Source: Archangium_A sp035910535 (GTDB lineage Bacteria > Myxococcota > Myxococcia > Myxococcales > Myxococcaceae). From it: a stretch of DNA of 64,000 bases. The stretch is taken from assembly GCA_035910535.1 (NCBI GenBank), contig JAMHXF010000032.1, positions 319,229 through 383,228 on the forward strand, given 5' to 3'. Shown here piece after piece: positions 39,453 through 48,347 of the stretch. The notes under the pieces were generated by a model. The model did no database searches. It was not told the DNA's origin and saw only the letters and a program-made list of their open reading frames with translations. The number at the start of each line of letters is the position of its first letter. Position 1 is the first letter of the stretch. Made by a program: the position numbers and the translations under genes.

Positions 39453-40811
39453 TCAACGCTCCTTCGGTGCGCGCGCCGTGTTTCGACCGTCGGCGCCGGC
39501 CACGCTGTTCAAGTACGAGAGCGCGATGCGCAGCTGATAGTCGGTGACGGCGTCGCTGACGTCCCACGGCTTCAGGTTGTCGGGCAGCGCGACCTTGAGC
39601 GCGGTGACGTCAGGCGGCGCGACCTGCCCCTTGAAGTGCCGCTTCAGGTCTTTCTCGCGGAGCACGTCGGTCTTCATCACCGTGCCACCTTCACTGTCAG
39701 GCACCACGAAGTCGGGGAGAATTCCGCTCTCCTGAATGCTGCGACCCGACGGCGTGAAGTAGCGCGCGATGGTGAGCTTGAGGCCCGAGCCATCTTCCAT
39801 CTCGATGACGGTCTGCACGCTGCCTTTACCGAACGTGGGTACACCCATGACGACGCCACGCCGATGATCCTGCAAAGCACCGGCGACGATCTCAGAAGCC
39901 GACGCGCTCCCGGCATTCACGAGAATGACGATGGGGTAGCTCTTTTCGGTGTCGCGATCTTTCGCGCGCTCTTCGGTGACCTGCGAAGCCCCGCGCCCAC
40001 GCGTGCTGACGATGGGCAGGCCGCCGCCCAGAAACCGGTCGCTGATGGCGATGGCCTGGTCGAGCAGCCCGCCTGGGTTGTTGCGCAGGTCGAGCACCAG
40101 CCCGCGCAGCTCCTTGCCGGCGTTCTGCGTGCGGAGCTTCTCGAGCTCTTTGTAGAGAGACGCGTCGGTGCGGTCTTGAAAGTTCTTCACCTTCACGTAG
40201 CCGATGCCGCCGTAGAGCGCGGCCTCGACCGACGCGATGCGAATGTGATCTCGAATGATGGCGAACTCACGCGGCGCGGTGAACCCTTCACGCATGATGG
40301 TCAACAGCACCTTCTTGCCTGCAGGCCCGCGCATCTTCTGACTGGCGCGCGAGACCTCCATGTTGCGCGTGGGCTCGTCGTCGATCTTCAGCACGATGTC
40401 ACCGGCGCGAATGCCTGCGCGCTGCGCCGGCGTGTCGTCGATGGGCGCGACCACCACGATGTTGTCGTTGCGCCTGGCGATCTCGATGCCGAGGCCCCCG
40501 AACTCTCCCGACGTGTCGATCTTCATTTCCTTGAAGACGTCGGGCGGCATGAACTGCGTGTGCGGGTCGAGCGTCTCGAGCATGCCCTTGATGGCGCCAT
40601 GCATGAGCTGCTGCTCGTCGACCGGCTCGACGTAGTTGTTCTGCACGTACGACAACACGCGCGCGAACAACTCGAGCTGCCGGTACGTGGCCTCTGCGCG
40701 GTTGGCCGGTGGCGGCGCCGCCGCGAGCGCCACGGTTGAGAAATACAGCGGGAGGATCAACGCACCGGCGCGGACGACACGCATGAGACGCAGCTTAAGA
40801 GCCTGCCGCAT
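39453..40811 (-). CDS. ctpA: C-terminal processing protease, S41 family
   Basis: A 452-residue exported protease. A signal sequence precedes the tail-binding N-terminal region (about 45-95). A PDZ domain follows (GEFGGLGIEI to GPAGKKVLLTI), then the catalytic core. The nucleophile lies in GSASASEIVAGAL and the general-base Lys 25 residues later in FGKGSVQ. It would process or degrade periplasmic proteins, often with cell-wall hydrolases as targets. It lies downstream of the endopeptidase, hydrolase, envC and ftsX genes. An ATG nine codons in (40784) is an alternative start. Confidence 0.92.
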   Translation of the reverse strand: MRQALKLRLMRVVRAGALILPLYFSTVALAAAPPPANRAEATYRQLELFARVLSYVQNNYVEPVDEQQLMHGAIKGMLETLDPHTQFMPPDVFKEMKIDTSGEFGGLGIEIARRNDNIVVVAPIDDTPAQRAGIRAGDIVLKIDDEPTRNMEVSRASQKMRGPAGKKVLLTIMREGFTAPREFAIIRDHIRIASVEAALYGGIGYVKVKNFQDRTDASLYKELEKLRTQNAGKELRGLVLDLRNNPGGLLDQAIAISDRFLGGGLPIVSTRGRGASQVTEERAKDRDTEKSYPIVILVNAGSASASEIVAGALQDHRRGVVMGVPTFGKGSVQTVIEMEDGSGLKLTIARYFTPSGRSIQESGILPDFVVPDSEGGTVMKTDVLREKDLKRHFKGQVAPPDVTALKVALPDNLKPWDVSDAVTDYQLRIALSYLNSVAGADGRNTARAPKER

Positions 40812-40859
40812 CACTCTGCACGCCAGCGGGTGTCTGCCCATGTAGGCAGGCGCCCAACA

Positions 40860-41978
40860 CTACGACTTGGGCGGCGGCTCGGGCGGCAGGCAGCGCGGCG
40901 GCACCACGAGCGGCGGCGGCACCGGGCAATTCGTACAGGGGCCACGCAGCGGAATGTTCAACGTGCGGCCCACGCGCAGCGCCGTGGAGGTCATGCCGTT
41001 GGCCTTCTGAATCAGCTTCACGCCGGAGTTGTAGCGAGCAGCGAGCCCACCCAGCGTGTCACCCGACTTCACGCGGTGAATGACGAGGTTCTGCTCGGGT
41101 TGTTTGGCCAGCAACGGCGCGATGCGGCGCCCGAGCTCTTGGCTGCGACCTGCGTAGAAGCGCACGTGGAAATGATCACGGTGACCGCGCGCGTGGCGAA
41201 TGAGCGACGCGACGCCGGCGTGGAAGAGCTGATCAAGCCACGCCTTGTCTTCGCCCAGCTTCAAGGCGAAGTCGTAGAGCCGCGCCTGAATGCGCTTGTC
41301 GACGAGAATGAACTGCACGTCGGCGGTGGTGATGAGCGACTTCACGAGCGCCCAGTTCATCGCCAGGTCCATCGCCAGCTCGCGCTTCTTCGACAACCGC
41401 CCCGGGTCTTCACCGAGCGGGTAATAAAAGCCCAGGTCGACGTCGCGACCGGCCTGGTGGCTCCGGTGCGGGCGAATGTAGCCGCCGCTCTGCTTGCCGA
41501 TGTGGTTGATGCGCAGGGCGGGCGCGGTGGCGAACTGCTCACGTACGCGCGCCGCAGCGGCCATGAGGAAGTCGACGGTCTCCTGGGTGCCGAACGCGCT
41601 GTGCGGGTCGACGACCAGCCACGAATCACCGGCCGGCACCGACACGCCGTTGATCAGTCGCCCTGCCTCAACGAGCCCCACGCTGATCGAACCGAGCGCC
41701 GCGGGCTCTTCGACCCACAACCGCAGGAGCTCGTCGTCGGAGAGATCAGCCGAGTACCGGACACCGGCTTCAGCCAACGCCGCAGCGCGCGCGTCTTCCT
41801 GCTCGCCGTCGCCGGGCTCAACGCCTTCTTCGGCTTCGTCTTCTTCAGCGACGACCTCGGCCAGCACCACGCCCGCATCGACGCACTCCACCGGCACGCC
41901 AGCGTCGTCGGGGAGGCCGGCGTCTTCTGCGAAGGCAGCGAGCGGCACCAACAGTGAAAGAAGAACGGCGCGGATCAT
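40860..41978 (-). CDS. MepA-like murein endopeptidase with LysM domain
   Basis: A 372-residue exported protein. A signal peptide is followed by an acidic, Asp/Glu/Gly-rich spacer (to about residue 70). The M74 (MepA) peptidase core shows the zinc motif HRSHQAGRDVDLGFY and the later HRDHFHVRF. A LysM peptidoglycan-binding module (HRVKSGDTLGGLAARYN) follows, then a Pro-rich tail with a Cys pair. MepA enzymes cut D-Ala-mDAP cross-links. The LysM fusion should tether it to the wall. A GTG at 41990 is an alternative start. Confidence 0.87.
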   Translation of the reverse strand: MIRAVLLSLLVPLAAFAEDAGLPDDAGVPVECVDAGVVLAEVVAEEDEAEEGVEPGDGEQEDARAAALAEAGVRYSADLSDDELLRLWVEEPAALGSISVGLVEAGRLINGVSVPAGDSWLVVDPHSAFGTQETVDFLMAAAARVREQFATAPALRINHIGKQSGGYIRPHRSHQAGRDVDLGFYYPLGEDPGRLSKKRELAMDLAMNWALVKSLITTADVQFILVDKRIQARLYDFALKLGEDKAWLDQLFHAGVASLIRHARGHRDHFHVRFYAGRSQELGRRIAPLLAKQPEQNLVIHRVKSGDTLGGLAARYNSGVKLIQKANGMTSTALRVGRTLNIPLRGPCTNCPVPPPLVVPPRCLPPEPPPKS

Positions 41979-42014
41979 CAGCGGCGGCACTCGTGGTCTA
42001 AAATCGTTTGAACG

Positions 42015-42881
42015 TCAAGCATGTACCAGGCCACGACTGACCGCGAATTTCGTGACGCGCTCGACGAAGGCACGCGGGTGCTCCATCTGCGGCATGTGCC
42101 CGAAGCCCTTCACTTCGTGGATCTCCGCCGACGTCGGCAGGTTCTCGCGGAAGAAGTCGAGGCCTTCGTAGGGCAGCAGCTTTTCCTGCCGCCCCCAGAT
42201 GAGCAGCGTGGGCATCGTCAACGTCGCGACCTGCTCGGCGTGCAGCATGTCTGCGGGGCTGACCTCGCGAACGATGCTCTTCACCGTGTCGGTGCTCACC
42301 ATCTTGCGCAGCTCGTCGGCGAACAGCTTCATGTACAGCGGCGGCTTCGCGTAGAGCTTGTTGACGAGCTGACGCGCCTTCTTGATGTCGTCGACGCGGA
42401 AGCTGTCGATGAGCCCGTTGAAGCGCTCGTCGGTCACACGCGCGCCGGCCGGAGCGATGAGCGCCAACGCGCGCAACGCCTCGGGCTCTTCGAGCGCGAA
42501 GTTCATCGCCATGCCGCCGCCCAGCGAATTGCCGAGCAGAAAGACCGGCTCACCGATGACCGCGCGCCGGAACTCGCGGATCACCTCGACGTGCTCACGC
42601 ATGGCCAGCGCGCCCGACGCCGGCAGCGGCGAGAACCCGTTGCCGGGGAGATCGACGGCGACGACTGAGCGGAACGACTTCGCGAGCGGCAACATCGTTC
42701 GGTAGAACGCGTTGGCTGAGCTGCCGAGCCCGTGCACCAGCAGCAGCGGCGGGCCTTTGCCTCCACGTTCGGCTTTGTAGAAATGAACGTCAGCGCCGCG
42801 AACGCGCGTCACTTCGCTCGAGACACCCTGCGCAACGAGCGCACGACGGATCACCTTGTTCGCGAGGCCGAGCCATTCCAT
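42015..42881 (-). CDS. Alpha/beta-fold hydrolase
   Basis: A 288-residue hydrolase. The oxyanion segment LLLVHGLGSSANAF, the nucleophile elbow LLGNSLGGGMAM and the catalytic His in VKGFGHMPQME are all present, with an acidic residue in LIWGRQEKLLP nearby. It resembles 2-hydroxymuconate semialdehyde hydrolase and related lipases, but the substrate is unknown. Its start is uncertain: ATG 42881 is used, while a GTG at 42920 overlaps the envC stop by four bases. It belongs to the same-strand ftsX-envC-ctpA run. Confidence 0.83.
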   Translation of the reverse strand: MEWLGLANKVIRRALVAQGVSSEVTRVRGADVHFYKAERGGKGPPLLLVHGLGSSANAFYRTMLPLAKSFRSVVAVDLPGNGFSPLPASGALAMREHVEVIREFRRAVIGEPVFLLGNSLGGGMAMNFALEEPEALRALALIAPAGARVTDERFNGLIDSFRVDDIKKARQLVNKLYAKPPLYMKLFADELRKMVSTDTVKSIVREVSPADMLHAEQVATLTMPTLLIWGRQEKLLPYEGLDFFRENLPTSAEIHEVKGFGHMPQMEHPRAFVERVTKFAVSRGLVHA

Positions 42882-42916
42882 GAACCGCCGGTCTTGCCAC
42901 GAACCGGTCGCCGCCG

Positions 42917-44017
42917 TCACTCCTCGGGCTTGAGCCACGGGAGCGGGTCGACGGCCTGCCCCGCTTTGCGAATTTCGAAGTACAGAAACGCGCCCTTCAA
43001 GCTGCCGGTGTCGCCGACCTGACCGATGGTCTGTCGCTCACCGACAGCGGCGCCGACGTCGACCTGCGCGTTCGCGAGGTGCGCGTAGAGCGAGTGGTAG
43101 TTCGCGCCGTGGTCGATGATGACCAGGTTGCCGTAGCCCTTGAGCCAGCCCGCGTAGACGACGGTGCCGACGCCGACGCTGCGCACTTCAGCGCCTTCGG
43201 CCGCGCGCACGTCGAGGCCCTTCTGCACGGTGACGGTGTTGAAGCGCGGGTTGACGACCTTGCCGAAGCCGACCTCGACGATGCCGGCCACGGGGTACGG
43301 CAACTGCCCGCGCTTCGCGCGAAAGCCCGAGCTGGTGACGGCGCTCTGGAGATCACCGACGAGGCCCGCGAGCTCGACTTCGGTCTGCTCGAGCTCGGCG
43401 ATGACGCGGCTCATGCGGTTCTGCTCGGCGTTGATGGACGCGAGCAGGTCTCTGAAACGCGAGAGCCGCGCGCGGCTGACGGCCTGCTCGGTGCGGAGCG
43501 CGCGGAGGTAGCGGCGGCCCGTCGCCTCGAGCCGCTCGAGCCGATGGCTGCGCCGCTTCTGCCAGTCGGAGAGCTGGCCCAGATCTTCGAGCTCGCGCGC
43601 GTCGGCGGCGACGAGCGACTGCAGCGCACGTTGTCGTTTGAGAATCGCCGCGAAGTTCCCCGCCGCGAGCAGGTTGCCCAACGAGTCCTGCTTCTGGAGC
43701 CGGTAGAGCGTGACCAGCCGCGGCGAGAGCTTCTTCTGCTGGAGGCGCACGGCGTCTTGCGCGACCTCAGCTTCGTCTTCGGCGATGGCCACCTGCCTGG
43801 CGACGCGCGCCACGTTTCGCTCGAGGCTCACCGCGCGTGACGCCGACTCGCGCGCCAGTCGCTCGAGCGTGTCGAGCAGCGTGAGCAGATCTTTCTTCTC
43901 GTCACCGATGGCGTCGAACGCGGCTTTCTCAGCCGAGAGGCGCGCCTGCAGCTCAGCGCGCTCGTCTTCGACGTCAGACGACGCAGCGAACACGAGCGCG
44001 AGCAGCAGCCCCGTCAT
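42917..44017 (-). CDS. envC: EnvC-like murein hydrolase activator (degenerate LytM)
   Basis: A 366-residue exported protein. A short signal peptide is followed by a long coiled coil (about 15-235) and a C-terminal LytM/M23 domain (about 245-365). Zinc ligands are not conserved: the first site reads VTVQKGLDV where active enzymes have His, and the last reads FLYFEIRK. This is the hallmark of EnvC-type activators, which switch on amidases and are controlled by FtsEX. The gene overlaps ftsX by four bases, which agrees well with that role. Confidence 0.9.
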   Translation of the reverse strand: MTGLLLALVFAASSDVEDERAELQARLSAEKAAFDAIGDEKKDLLTLLDTLERLARESASRAVSLERNVARVARQVAIAEDEAEVAQDAVRLQQKKLSPRLVTLYRLQKQDSLGNLLAAGNFAAILKRQRALQSLVAADARELEDLGQLSDWQKRRSHRLERLEATGRRYLRALRTEQAVSRARLSRFRDLLASINAEQNRMSRVIAELEQTEVELAGLVGDLQSAVTSSGFRAKRGQLPYPVAGIVEVGFGKVVNPRFNTVTVQKGLDVRAAEGAEVRSVGVGTVVYAGWLKGYGNLVIIDHGANYHSLYAHLANAQVDVGAAVGERQTIGQVGDTGSLKGAFLYFEIRKAGQAVDPLPWLKPEE

Positions 44018-44913
44018 ACGCGCAGGAACCTGCGCACCGCGATGAAGCTGCCAGTGAGCCCGAGCAGCACGCCGAGCCCCAGCTGCTCACCCGCCAGGCG
44101 CGCCCACCGCACCGCGAAGTGACCGTCGAGCATGAGAAAACCGACGAGCTGCCCGCCTTCACGCTCGACGCAGCGCACGGCTACGAAGACCACCGCGAGC
44201 GCGAAGGCTCCGGCGAGCAGGCCCTGTGTCGCGCCTTCAATGAGAAACGGCATGCGCACGAAGCGGTCGGTGCCGCCGACGAGCTTCTGAATTTCGATTT
44301 CTTCTCGGCGCGCGAAGATGGCGAGCTGCAGCGTGGCGCTGACGACGATGACGGCGGTGAGGAACACGAGCGCGAAGGCCACCAGCCCCGCGAGGCGCAA
44401 CGCCCGCGCGATGACCGAGAGCCGCTGCAGCGCCGCCTGGCCATAGTCGACGCCGGTCACGAATGGCAGCGCGCGCGTTCTGGTGGCGAGGGCCTCGAGC
44501 GCTTCGGGGTCACGCGCGGCGGGCGGCACCTTGAGCTCCACGCTCCACGGCAGCGGGTTCTCTTCGAGGTCGACGAGCGCCCTGCCTTGATCTCCAAGCG
44601 ACGCCGCGAGGCGGCCCAACGCATCGGCCGGCGACACGCGCGCGGTGACGCCACCGGTTCGCGTGATGAGGGCCCTCTCGAGCTCGGCGACTTGCTCCGC
44701 CGGCGCGTCGGGCGCGAGGTAGACGGTGAACTCGACGTCTCCACCGATCGACGTGAGCAATGCGTCGAGCTGATCACCGGCGATGCGCGCGAGCCCGAAG
44801 CCCACCAACGACAACGCCAGCGACGCGACCGCGATGACGTGGACGAACGGAGAGCGCACCATGCTGCCGATGGCGGTTCGAGCGAAGTAGACGAGCCGGG
44901 CGCTGGTGCTCAC
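44014..44913 (-). CDS. ftsX: Cell division ABC-type permease FtsX
   Basis: A 299-residue membrane protein with the FtsX layout: a cytoplasmic start, one membrane segment (about 22-45), a periplasmic domain (about 50-165) that would contact EnvC, and three membrane segments at the end. The cytoplasmic loop ARREEIEIQKLVGGTDRFVR is the conserved coupling region. The gene overlaps envC by four bases. ftsE, which normally precedes it directly, is separated from it by a lipoprotein gene on the other strand. Confidence 0.93.
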   Translation of the reverse strand: MSTSARLVYFARTAIGSMVRSPFVHVIAVASLALSLVGFGLARIAGDQLDALLTSIGGDVEFTVYLAPDAPAEQVAELERALITRTGGVTARVSPADALGRLAASLGDQGRALVDLEENPLPWSVELKVPPAARDPEALEALATRTRALPFVTGVDYGQAALQRLSVIARALRLAGLVAFALVFLTAVIVVSATLQLAIFARREEIEIQKLVGGTDRFVRMPFLIEGATQGLLAGAFALAVVFVAVRCVEREGGQLVGFLMLDGHFAVRWARLAGEQLGLGVLLGLTGSFIAVRRFLRV

Positions 44914-44993
44914 GAGCGGCCGCAGTTTCCACCGGTTTCGGGCCCAGCGCAGGTTTGATGATCGTTTCAGGAGCCTGCGGCATCGAAAGAGTC

Positions 44994-45638
44994 ATGACGC
45001 GCTCGCTCCTCGTGGCCCTGGTGCCCGTGCTGGTTCTGACGGGTTGTTTCAACTACGTCGAAGGTGGCCCCGAGGCCTCCGAGACCCGCTCGCAAAAAGC
45101 GTTTTCACGCGTTCGAATCGAGAACGGCATCACCGCGAGCTTCAAGCCGGGTGAGCCGTCGGTCACCATCAACTCGCAGCAGAAGGTGCTCGAGAACCTC
45201 GAGACGGTGGTGCGTGAAGGCCAGCTCGTGGTGCGGCTCAAGCCGGGCGTGAAGGTGACGTCACTCGAGTGGACGGAGGTCGTCATCACCGGCGCCGACG
45301 TCACCGAGCTCAAGGCCAGCGGCGGCTCGACGTTGAACGCGTCGGCGCTGGCGGGCGACGCAGTGAAGCTCGAGGCGTCGGGCGGCAGCCACATTGGCGC
45401 CACCGGGCAGCTGACGGCGGTGAACGTCGAAGCGTCGGGCGGCTCGACGGTGACGGCGCACCTTGGCTCGGCCTCAGCCGACGTCGAGGCCAGCGGCGGC
45501 TCCGTCGTCGAGGTGACGGCGACTGCTGCGGTGACGGGCGAGGCGTCGGGCGGCAGCCGCATTCGGGTCGCCGGCGGTGGCGACTTGACGAAGGTCGAGA
45601 TCAGCGGCGGCTCGACCATCGCCGTGCTCGAGCAGTGA
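44994..45638 (+). CDS. GIN-domain (DUF2807-like) lipoprotein with SGGS repeats
   Basis: A 214-residue protein with a lipobox LTGC at residues 15-18. The rest resembles the adhesin-head GIN domain: short beta-strands with six SGGS motifs about 19 residues apart (such as VNVEASGGSTV). This is a period expected for rungs of a right-handed beta-helix. It probably sits on the outer membrane or cell surface. It is the only plus-strand gene inside the minus-strand cell-division block, wedged between ftsE and ftsX, and its stop lies one base from the ftsE stop. Confidence 0.85.
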   Translation: MTRSLLVALVPVLVLTGCFNYVEGGPEASETRSQKAFSRVRIENGITASFKPGEPSVTINSQQKVLENLETVVREGQLVVRLKPGVKVTSLEWTEVVITGADVTELKASGGSTLNASALAGDAVKLEASGGSHIGATGQLTAVNVEASGGSTVTAHLGSASADVEASGGSVVEVTATAAVTGEASGGSRIRVAGGGDLTKVEISGGSTIAVLEQ

Positions 45639-45639
45639 G

Positions 45640-46338
45640 CTACTGGTCGTTGCTCATCAACCGCGCGGCCTTCTCACCGCGCGTGTCGGCGACGATGGCG
45701 CCCCGCTCGAGGCGCAGCGTCCTCTTCTCGTAGCGCGCGATGAGCGACGCGTCGTGCGTGGCGACGATGACGGTGGTGCCGCGCGCGTTGACGTCACACA
45801 GCAGGTCCATGATCTCGACCGTCAACGCAGGGTCGAGGTTGCCGGTGGGCTCGTCGGCCAGCAGCATCGCCGGGTCGTTCACGAGCGCGCGCGCCAATGA
45901 CACGCGCTGCTGCTCACCACCCGAGAGCTTGAGCGGCGACACGTCGGCTTTGTGCTCGAGCCCCACGCGGCGCAGCATCTTCACCGAGCGCTCTCGCACT
46001 TCGTCGCGCGGCACGCCGAGCACGTCGAGCGTGAAGCCCACGTTCTCGGCGACGGTGCGAATGGGCAGCAGCTTGAAGTCTTGAAACACGACGCCGATGT
46101 TGCGCCGCAGGTACGGAATCGATGACTCGCGCACGCGCGCGATGTTGCGCCCGGCGATGAGAATCTGACCCTTGCTCGGCCGCTCCGCGAGGAACATGAG
46201 CTTGAGCAGCGTCGACTTGCCGGCGCCCGATGGCCCGGTGAGAAAGACGAACTCCGCCTTGTCGATGTCGAGGTTGATGTCGCTCAGCACCGGCGGGTCA
46301 CCGGGGTACGCCTTGCTGACGTGGAACATCTGAATCAT
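45640..46338 (-). CDS. ftsE: Cell division ATP-binding protein FtsE
   Basis: A 232-residue ABC ATPase. Walker A is GPSGAGKS (35-42), the Q-loop is in GVVFQDFKLLP, the signature is LSGGEQQR, Walker B is MLLADEPTGNLDP, and the switch His is in VATHD. FVFLTGPSGAGKSTLL and the FQDFKLL segment are typical of FtsE rather than of other small ATPases. With FtsX it would couple ATP hydrolysis to amidase activation at the septum. No ftsX start follows directly. The intervening gene is on the other strand. Confidence 0.93.
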   Translation of the reverse strand: MIQMFHVSKAYPGDPPVLSDINLDIDKAEFVFLTGPSGAGKSTLLKLMFLAERPSKGQILIAGRNIARVRESSIPYLRRNIGVVFQDFKLLPIRTVAENVGFTLDVLGVPRDEVRERSVKMLRRVGLEHKADVSPLKLSGGEQQRVSLARALVNDPAMLLADEPTGNLDPALTVEIMDLLCDVNARGTTVIVATHDASLIARYEKRTLRLERGAIVADTRGEKAARLMSNDQ

Positions 46339-46379
46339 CGCGGCGCCGAGAATTTCACGCCGGGCAAGTCACCGCCAAT

Positions 46380-47294
46380 TCACGGGCCGAGAACCTGTGT
46401 CCACACCTCGAGCGCGCGACCGTGGGCGTCGAACGTCGGCCCGCAGTGACCGACGTTGGGCAGAACCTTCTCGTCGACCACGAAGTCTCTCGCGCGGTAG
46501 CCGAGCGCCGTCGCGTGGCTGTCGGCGGCGAGGAAGTCCTGGTCACCGTAGGTGAAGAACAGCTGCGTCGTGCCGCGCGCCGAGGCGTCGTGCGTGGCCC
46601 ACATGAAGTCGTCATCGGGGGGCATCTCGCCGCCGCAGTTGATGGACATGCCGCCGGGGTACGCCTCGCCGTAGACGGGAATGAAGCGGCGCGTGAGGAA
46701 GATCGAGCCGCCCGACGCCGAGTAGTAGAGGTACAGGTCGTCGCGCACGTCGTAGGCCGCGCGCACCGCGTCGATGACGGCCGCGAGCGCCTCGGCGTTC
46801 TCCCCGGCCGTGTCTTCGAGCGCCACGCCGACGTTGGCGCACTGCGCGTCGAACATCGCGCTCGGCGCCTGCCACCACGAGCACTTGTTCGGCGCGAGCA
46901 CCGCCACCTGCAGCACGTGTTTGCTGTCGGCCAACGGCAGCATGCGGCGCACGGCAGAGTTGCTGTTGTACGCGCCGGCGCCGTCACCATGCAGGTAGAT
47001 GCCGAGGACGTACGGGCCGCTGCCGCCAGCGGGCGTGGTGAGCTTGAACTTCGTGCCGTTGACGTCGGCGAGACACGCGCTGTGGGTGGCGTCGAGGGTC
47101 GTCGAGCTCATGCACGTGACGCCGCCGCTGCCGCCGGAGCTGCGTACGCCCGCGTCGACGACGCCCGCATCAAGAAGGCCTGCGTCCGGCTCCTGCACCG
47201 ACGCGTCGGGCGTTTCGCCCGCATCAGGGGTTGGCGGCGGGGGCGTGCTTCCACAACCCGCGAGCAACAGCAGCAGCAGCGACGAACGAGCCAT
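46380..47294 (-). CDS. Esterase-like alpha/beta hydrolase lipoprotein
   Basis: A 304-residue lipoprotein (lipobox LAGC at about 14-17) with an Asp/Ala/Gly-rich linker (about 25-55) of the kind common in myxobacteria. The alpha/beta hydrolase domain has the nucleophile elbow YYSASGGS, an acidic residue in TYGDQDF and His in NVGHCGP. The layout resembles polyhydroxybutyrate depolymerase or feruloyl-esterase-like proteins. Six or so cysteines suggest disulfides outside the cytoplasm. The substrate is unknown. Confidence 0.75.
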   Translation of the reverse strand: MARSSLLLLLLAGCGSTPPPPTPDAGETPDASVQEPDAGLLDAGVVDAGVRSSGGSGGVTCMSSTTLDATHSACLADVNGTKFKLTTPAGGSGPYVLGIYLHGDGAGAYNSNSAVRRMLPLADSKHVLQVAVLAPNKCSWWQAPSAMFDAQCANVGVALEDTAGENAEALAAVIDAVRAAYDVRDDLYLYYSASGGSIFLTRRFIPVYGEAYPGGMSINCGGEMPPDDDFMWATHDASARGTTQLFFTYGDQDFLAADSHATALGYRARDFVVDEKVLPNVGHCGPTFDAHGRALEVWTQVLGP

Positions 47295-47312
47295 GCGGCC
47301 GCATACCATCGC

Positions 47313-48338
47313 TCAGGCGCGCGCGTAGACGGTGAGGCCCTCGGGCGTCGTCTCTCGCCGTACGCGTTGGTGGTCCTCGAGCACCTCGAGGTTCGCGAGC
47401 ACCTCCGAGAGCATCAGCACCAGGCGTCCCAGATCTCGCCGCGGAAAAATCGCGGGCAAGAGGTCGAACACGCTGCGCGCCCCGTACTGGAGCGCGTCGT
47501 GCAGCTTGCGTTGCCGCACCTCGTAGAACCCGAACAACCCGTCGAGCAGCTCGCGGTGCCCACGAAACGCAGGCCCGTGCCCCGGCAACACCGCGTCGAG
47601 CTCGAGCGAGCGCACCCACTTCGCGCCTTCGATGTAGCGACTGAGCGCGCGGAACTTGGTCTCGCCTTCGCCGTACACGAAATCCAACACCGGGTTGGGC
47701 GACACGCGCGCGAGCACGTGATCATCAGCGAAGAACAGCCGCTGTCTTTCGGCGTACAGACACACCAGCCCCGGCGTGTGCCCGGGCAGGTGCTTGACCA
47801 CCGCGTCGAAGTGCTTGAACGACAAGACGTCGCCGTCGTGAAGAGGCGCGAGGCGTTCACGGTCGACGTAGCGTGAAAGGTCGCTCGAGCGTGACGCGCG
47901 CGCCAGCATCTCGTCGAGCGTCGCAGCGGGCACGCCGAGGGCGTTCAGAAAATACGCGCGGTGGCGCTCGAGCAACGTGGCGAAGCGGTTGCCGCCGAGC
48001 ACCTTGCTGACGTCGGCTTCATGCACGTGCACGCGCGCGCCGCTCTCTTCCGAGAGCAGCTGGGCGTTACCGAAGTGGTCGACGTGTCCATGGCTGACGA
48101 CGATGCGCGAGAGGCGCCTCAAGTCGAGCCTCCGTTCACTGGCCAGCCCACGCAGCGCGGCGATGCCGTCAGCGGTGCCGATGCCGGTGTCGAAGAGCGT
48201 CAGTCGGCCATCAGCATCTTCGATGGCGTAGACGTTGGCCGGGCCACCCGCCTCGAGAAACGGAACAGGAATCTCGAGGCGGTGAATACCCAGCGCGATG
48301 AGCGGCGCGTCGTCGAGGTCAGTCGTCGCGCCGTGCAT
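47313..48338 (-). CDS. MBL-fold metallo-hydrolase
   Basis: A 341-residue metallo-beta-lactamase-fold enzyme. The dinuclear metal motif is VSHGHVDHFG, with further ligands in KHLPGHTPG, FFADDH and VLPGHGPA. The C-terminal 90 residues look like a winged-helix extension, as in LACTB2-like and glyoxalase-II-like proteins. The substrate is unknown. It lies 9 bp downstream of etfA on the same strand and may act on an acyl-CoA-derived compound, which is an inference from context. Confidence 0.87.
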   Translation of the reverse strand: MHGATTDLDDAPLIALGIHRLEIPVPFLEAGGPANVYAIEDADGRLTLFDTGIGTADGIAALRGLASERRLDLRRLSRIVVSHGHVDHFGNAQLLSEESGARVHVHEADVSKVLGGNRFATLLERHRAYFLNALGVPAATLDEMLARASRSSDLSRYVDRERLAPLHDGDVLSFKHFDAVVKHLPGHTPGLVCLYAERQRLFFADDHVLARVSPNPVLDFVYGEGETKFRALSRYIEGAKWVRSLELDAVLPGHGPAFRGHRELLDGLFGFYEVRQRKLHDALQYGARSVFDLLPAIFPRRDLGRLVLMLSEVLANLEVLEDHQRVRRETTPEGLTVYARA

Positions 48339-48347
48339 CGGCCCTGC

